This document shows, piece after piece, positions 33,615 through 35,058 of a stretch of 35,058 nt of DNA (position 1 is its first letter; each line of letters opens with the position of its first letter). This DNA comes from Balneolaceae bacterium. Its GTDB lineage: Bacteria > Bacteroidota > Rhodothermia > Balneolales > Balneolaceae. Where the stretch lies: NCBI GenBank assembly GCA_020832415.1, contig JAFIES010000100.1, positions 1 through 35,058 on the forward strand, written 5' to 3'. The notes beneath the pieces are model-generated. The model ran no database searches. It was not told where the DNA came from and saw nothing but the letters and a program-made list of their open reading frames with translations. The translations under genes were made by a program, and so were the position numbers.

Positions 33615-35058
33615 TAAACAATTTCGTTTTCTTCTTTCTCTACACTAAAATCAACGGGAACCGGATATTCGCCTGTGAAACATGCTGTACAGTATGAGTG
33701 ATGTGAATCATTGGCATCTTTCACAGCGCTAACAAGCCCTTCTGCAGAGAGATAACGCACACTATCCACCCCGATTTCGCGGGCAATTGCATCTACATCA
33801 CTGTTAAATTTGTTGGCAATCAACTCTTCCGTGCTGGGGAAATCCATTCCATAAAAACAGGGATGCGTTATTGGCGGAGAGCTCACAAGAAAGTGAATTT
33901 CAGCGGGATTTGCCTCACGTATCATTTCAACCAAATAGCGGGAGGTGGTGCCCCGAACAATTGAATCGTCCACGATAATTACAGAACGCCCTTCAATCAC
34001 TCCCCGAACCGTATTGAATTTTGTTCGCACTTTCTGTTCGCGGGATTTTTGACCGGGTGATATGAATGTTCTCCCCACATAGTGATTTCGAATCAGCCCG
34101 ATATCGTACTTGCAATCGAAGCCGGCTTTGTTGCTCTCATGAGCGTAACCAATGGCTGCAGTATTACTGGAATCGGGCACAGAGATTACAATTGGCCTTC
34201 TGTCTGACCTACTGCCTTTTATCACCTCATCCAGCGGATGCTCTTTCGCGAGCTGTTTTCCGAGATTTCTTCGGATTTTATCGACATTTTCACCAAAAAT
34301 TCTGCTATCCGGCCGTGAAAAATAGACATATTCAAAAATGCACTGGCTGGTTGTTGTGCCGGTCTTGGGTTCCAGATAGTAAGACTGGATATCACCATCT
34401 TCAAACGCGTTGCGATCTATTACCAGTACCTCGCCCGGTTCCACATCACGGATATACTCTGCCCCGATGATATCGAACGCGCAGGTTTCGCTCGCTACGG
34501 TGTAGGCTCCATCAATTACGCCAAGTGCCAGCGGCCTGAAACCGTTAGGATCGCGCACGGCAATCAGTTTGTCATCAGTGAGAATCACAAGACAGTAGGC
34601 ACCTTCAATTTGGCTGAGGGCATCTAATATCTGATCGATTTGATTCTCTTCCCTGCTGTGAGAGATAAGGTGCAGGATCAGTTCCGTATCGGACGTGCTC
34701 TGAAAAAGCACACCTTCATCACGAAAACGCTCTCTGAGAGTTCGTGCATTGGAGAGATTTCCATTATGGCCAATTGCAAGATTGCCGGTTCTGTAGTGAA
34801 CCCTGAATGGCTGAATATTGGCCGGGTTTTTTGCCGCACCCGATGTTGAGTAACGGTTATGGCCAATAGCAGAGCGGCCTTTCAGCTCACGCTTGAAAAT
34901 TTTTGAATCATCAAAAACCGAGAGAACAAGACCGAAATTCTTATGCATCGGCATAATGTAACGGCTTTTTTTATCATCAAAATAGGTTGAAACTATGCCT
35001 GCTGATTCTTGTCCACGGTGTTGAAGTGCGTGTAAACCGTAGTAGGTGAGTAGTGCGG
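33614..35058 (-). CDS. purF: Amidophosphoribosyltransferase PurF, partial (5' end beyond the window)
   Basis: The open frame continues through the window end. Upstream of the internal ATG 34954 it reads LTYYGLHALQHRGQESAGI, the conserved N-terminal glutaminase text, so the start with catalytic Cys1 lies outside. PRTase motif SVIIVDDSIVRGTTSR. Cys positions TSQCIFEYVYFSRPD, HPCFYGMDFPS and HSYCTACFTGEYP match the four [4Fe-4S] ligands of the Bacillus subtilis-type enzyme. It makes 5-phosphoribosylamine, the first step of purine synthesis. It shares a base with the engB start. Confidence 0.96.
   Translation of the reverse strand, partial: ALLTYYGLHALQHRGQESAGIVSTYFDDKKSRYIMPMHKNFGLVLSVFDDSKIFKRELKGRSAIGHNRYSTSGAAKNPANIQPFRVHYRTGNLAIGHNGNLSNARTLRERFRDEGVLFQSTSDTELILHLISHSREENQIDQILDALSQIEGAYCLVILTDDKLIAVRDPNGFRPLALGVIDGAYTVASETCAFDIIGAEYIRDVEPGEVLVIDRNAFEDGDIQSYYLEPKTGTTTSQCIFEYVYFSRPDSRIFGENVDKIRRNLGKQLAKEHPLDEVIKGSRSDRRPIVISVPDSSNTAAIGYAHESNKAGFDCKYDIGLIRNHYVGRTFISPGQKSREQKVRTKFNTVRGVIEGRSVIIVDDSIVRGTTSRYLVEMIREANPAEIHFLVSSPPITHPCFYGMDFPSTEELIANKFNSDVDAIAREIGVDSVRYLSAEGLVSAVKDANDSHHSYCTACFTGEYPVPVDFSVEKEENEIV

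Overview
The window reads as an ordinary chromosome segment from a marine or hypersaline member of the Balneolota/Rhodothermota side of the FCB group (Balneolaceae-like). The reasons are a C-terminal Por/T9SS-type sorting module on a giant surface protein, a TIGR02999-type ECF sigma factor, GLUG-repeat and right-handed beta-helix lipoproteins, outer-membrane beta-barrels with weak ribosome binding sites, and a CXXXY-type CcmE. The assignment rests on protein flavour, not on a marker gene.

Layout. 1-9.8 kb is a surface-protein region, all on the minus strand: two small beta-barrels, a 2193-residue mosaic adhesin-like protein, a 45-residue peptide gene whose leader-like sequence recalls RiPP precursors, and a wreck of fused gene fragments (lipoprotein start, serine hydrolase middle, NHL-propeller end). 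9.97-12.1 kb (plus) holds an ECF sigma factor, an ArsC/LMW-phosphatase-like protein and a translationally coupled pair of a divergent HisI and a DUF2237 protein. 12.2-13.4 kb is a PQQ-type sugar dehydrogenase lipoprotein. 13.6-17.4 kb is a compact ccmC-ccmD-ccmE-ccmF cytochrome c maturation operon. 17.6-27.4 kb is mixed metabolism and envelope: PH/SHOCT protein, secreted cupin, phospholipase D/cardiolipin synthase-like protein, two DoxX proteins, a duplicated-domain secreted protein, a Gfo/Idh/MocA oxidoreductase, a secreted amidohydrolase, an AI-2E-family permease and an APC permease. 27.4-31.4 kb is an accessory patch: two lipoproteins (beta-helix and GLUG) with a 35-bp exact direct repeat at each end and two related hairpins. 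31.4-35.06 kb is a housekeeping operon read purF-engB-serA, with purF cut by the window end.

No tRNA, rRNA, CRISPR array, transposase or integrase was seen. The most interesting items are the repeat-bounded lipoprotein cassette with covarying hairpins, the palindromic element inserted in frame in the giant gene, the chimeric pseudogene at 7.8-8.9 kb, the divergent HisI with an insertion between its zinc cysteines next to DUF2237, and the short RiPP-precursor-like ORF at 809-946.
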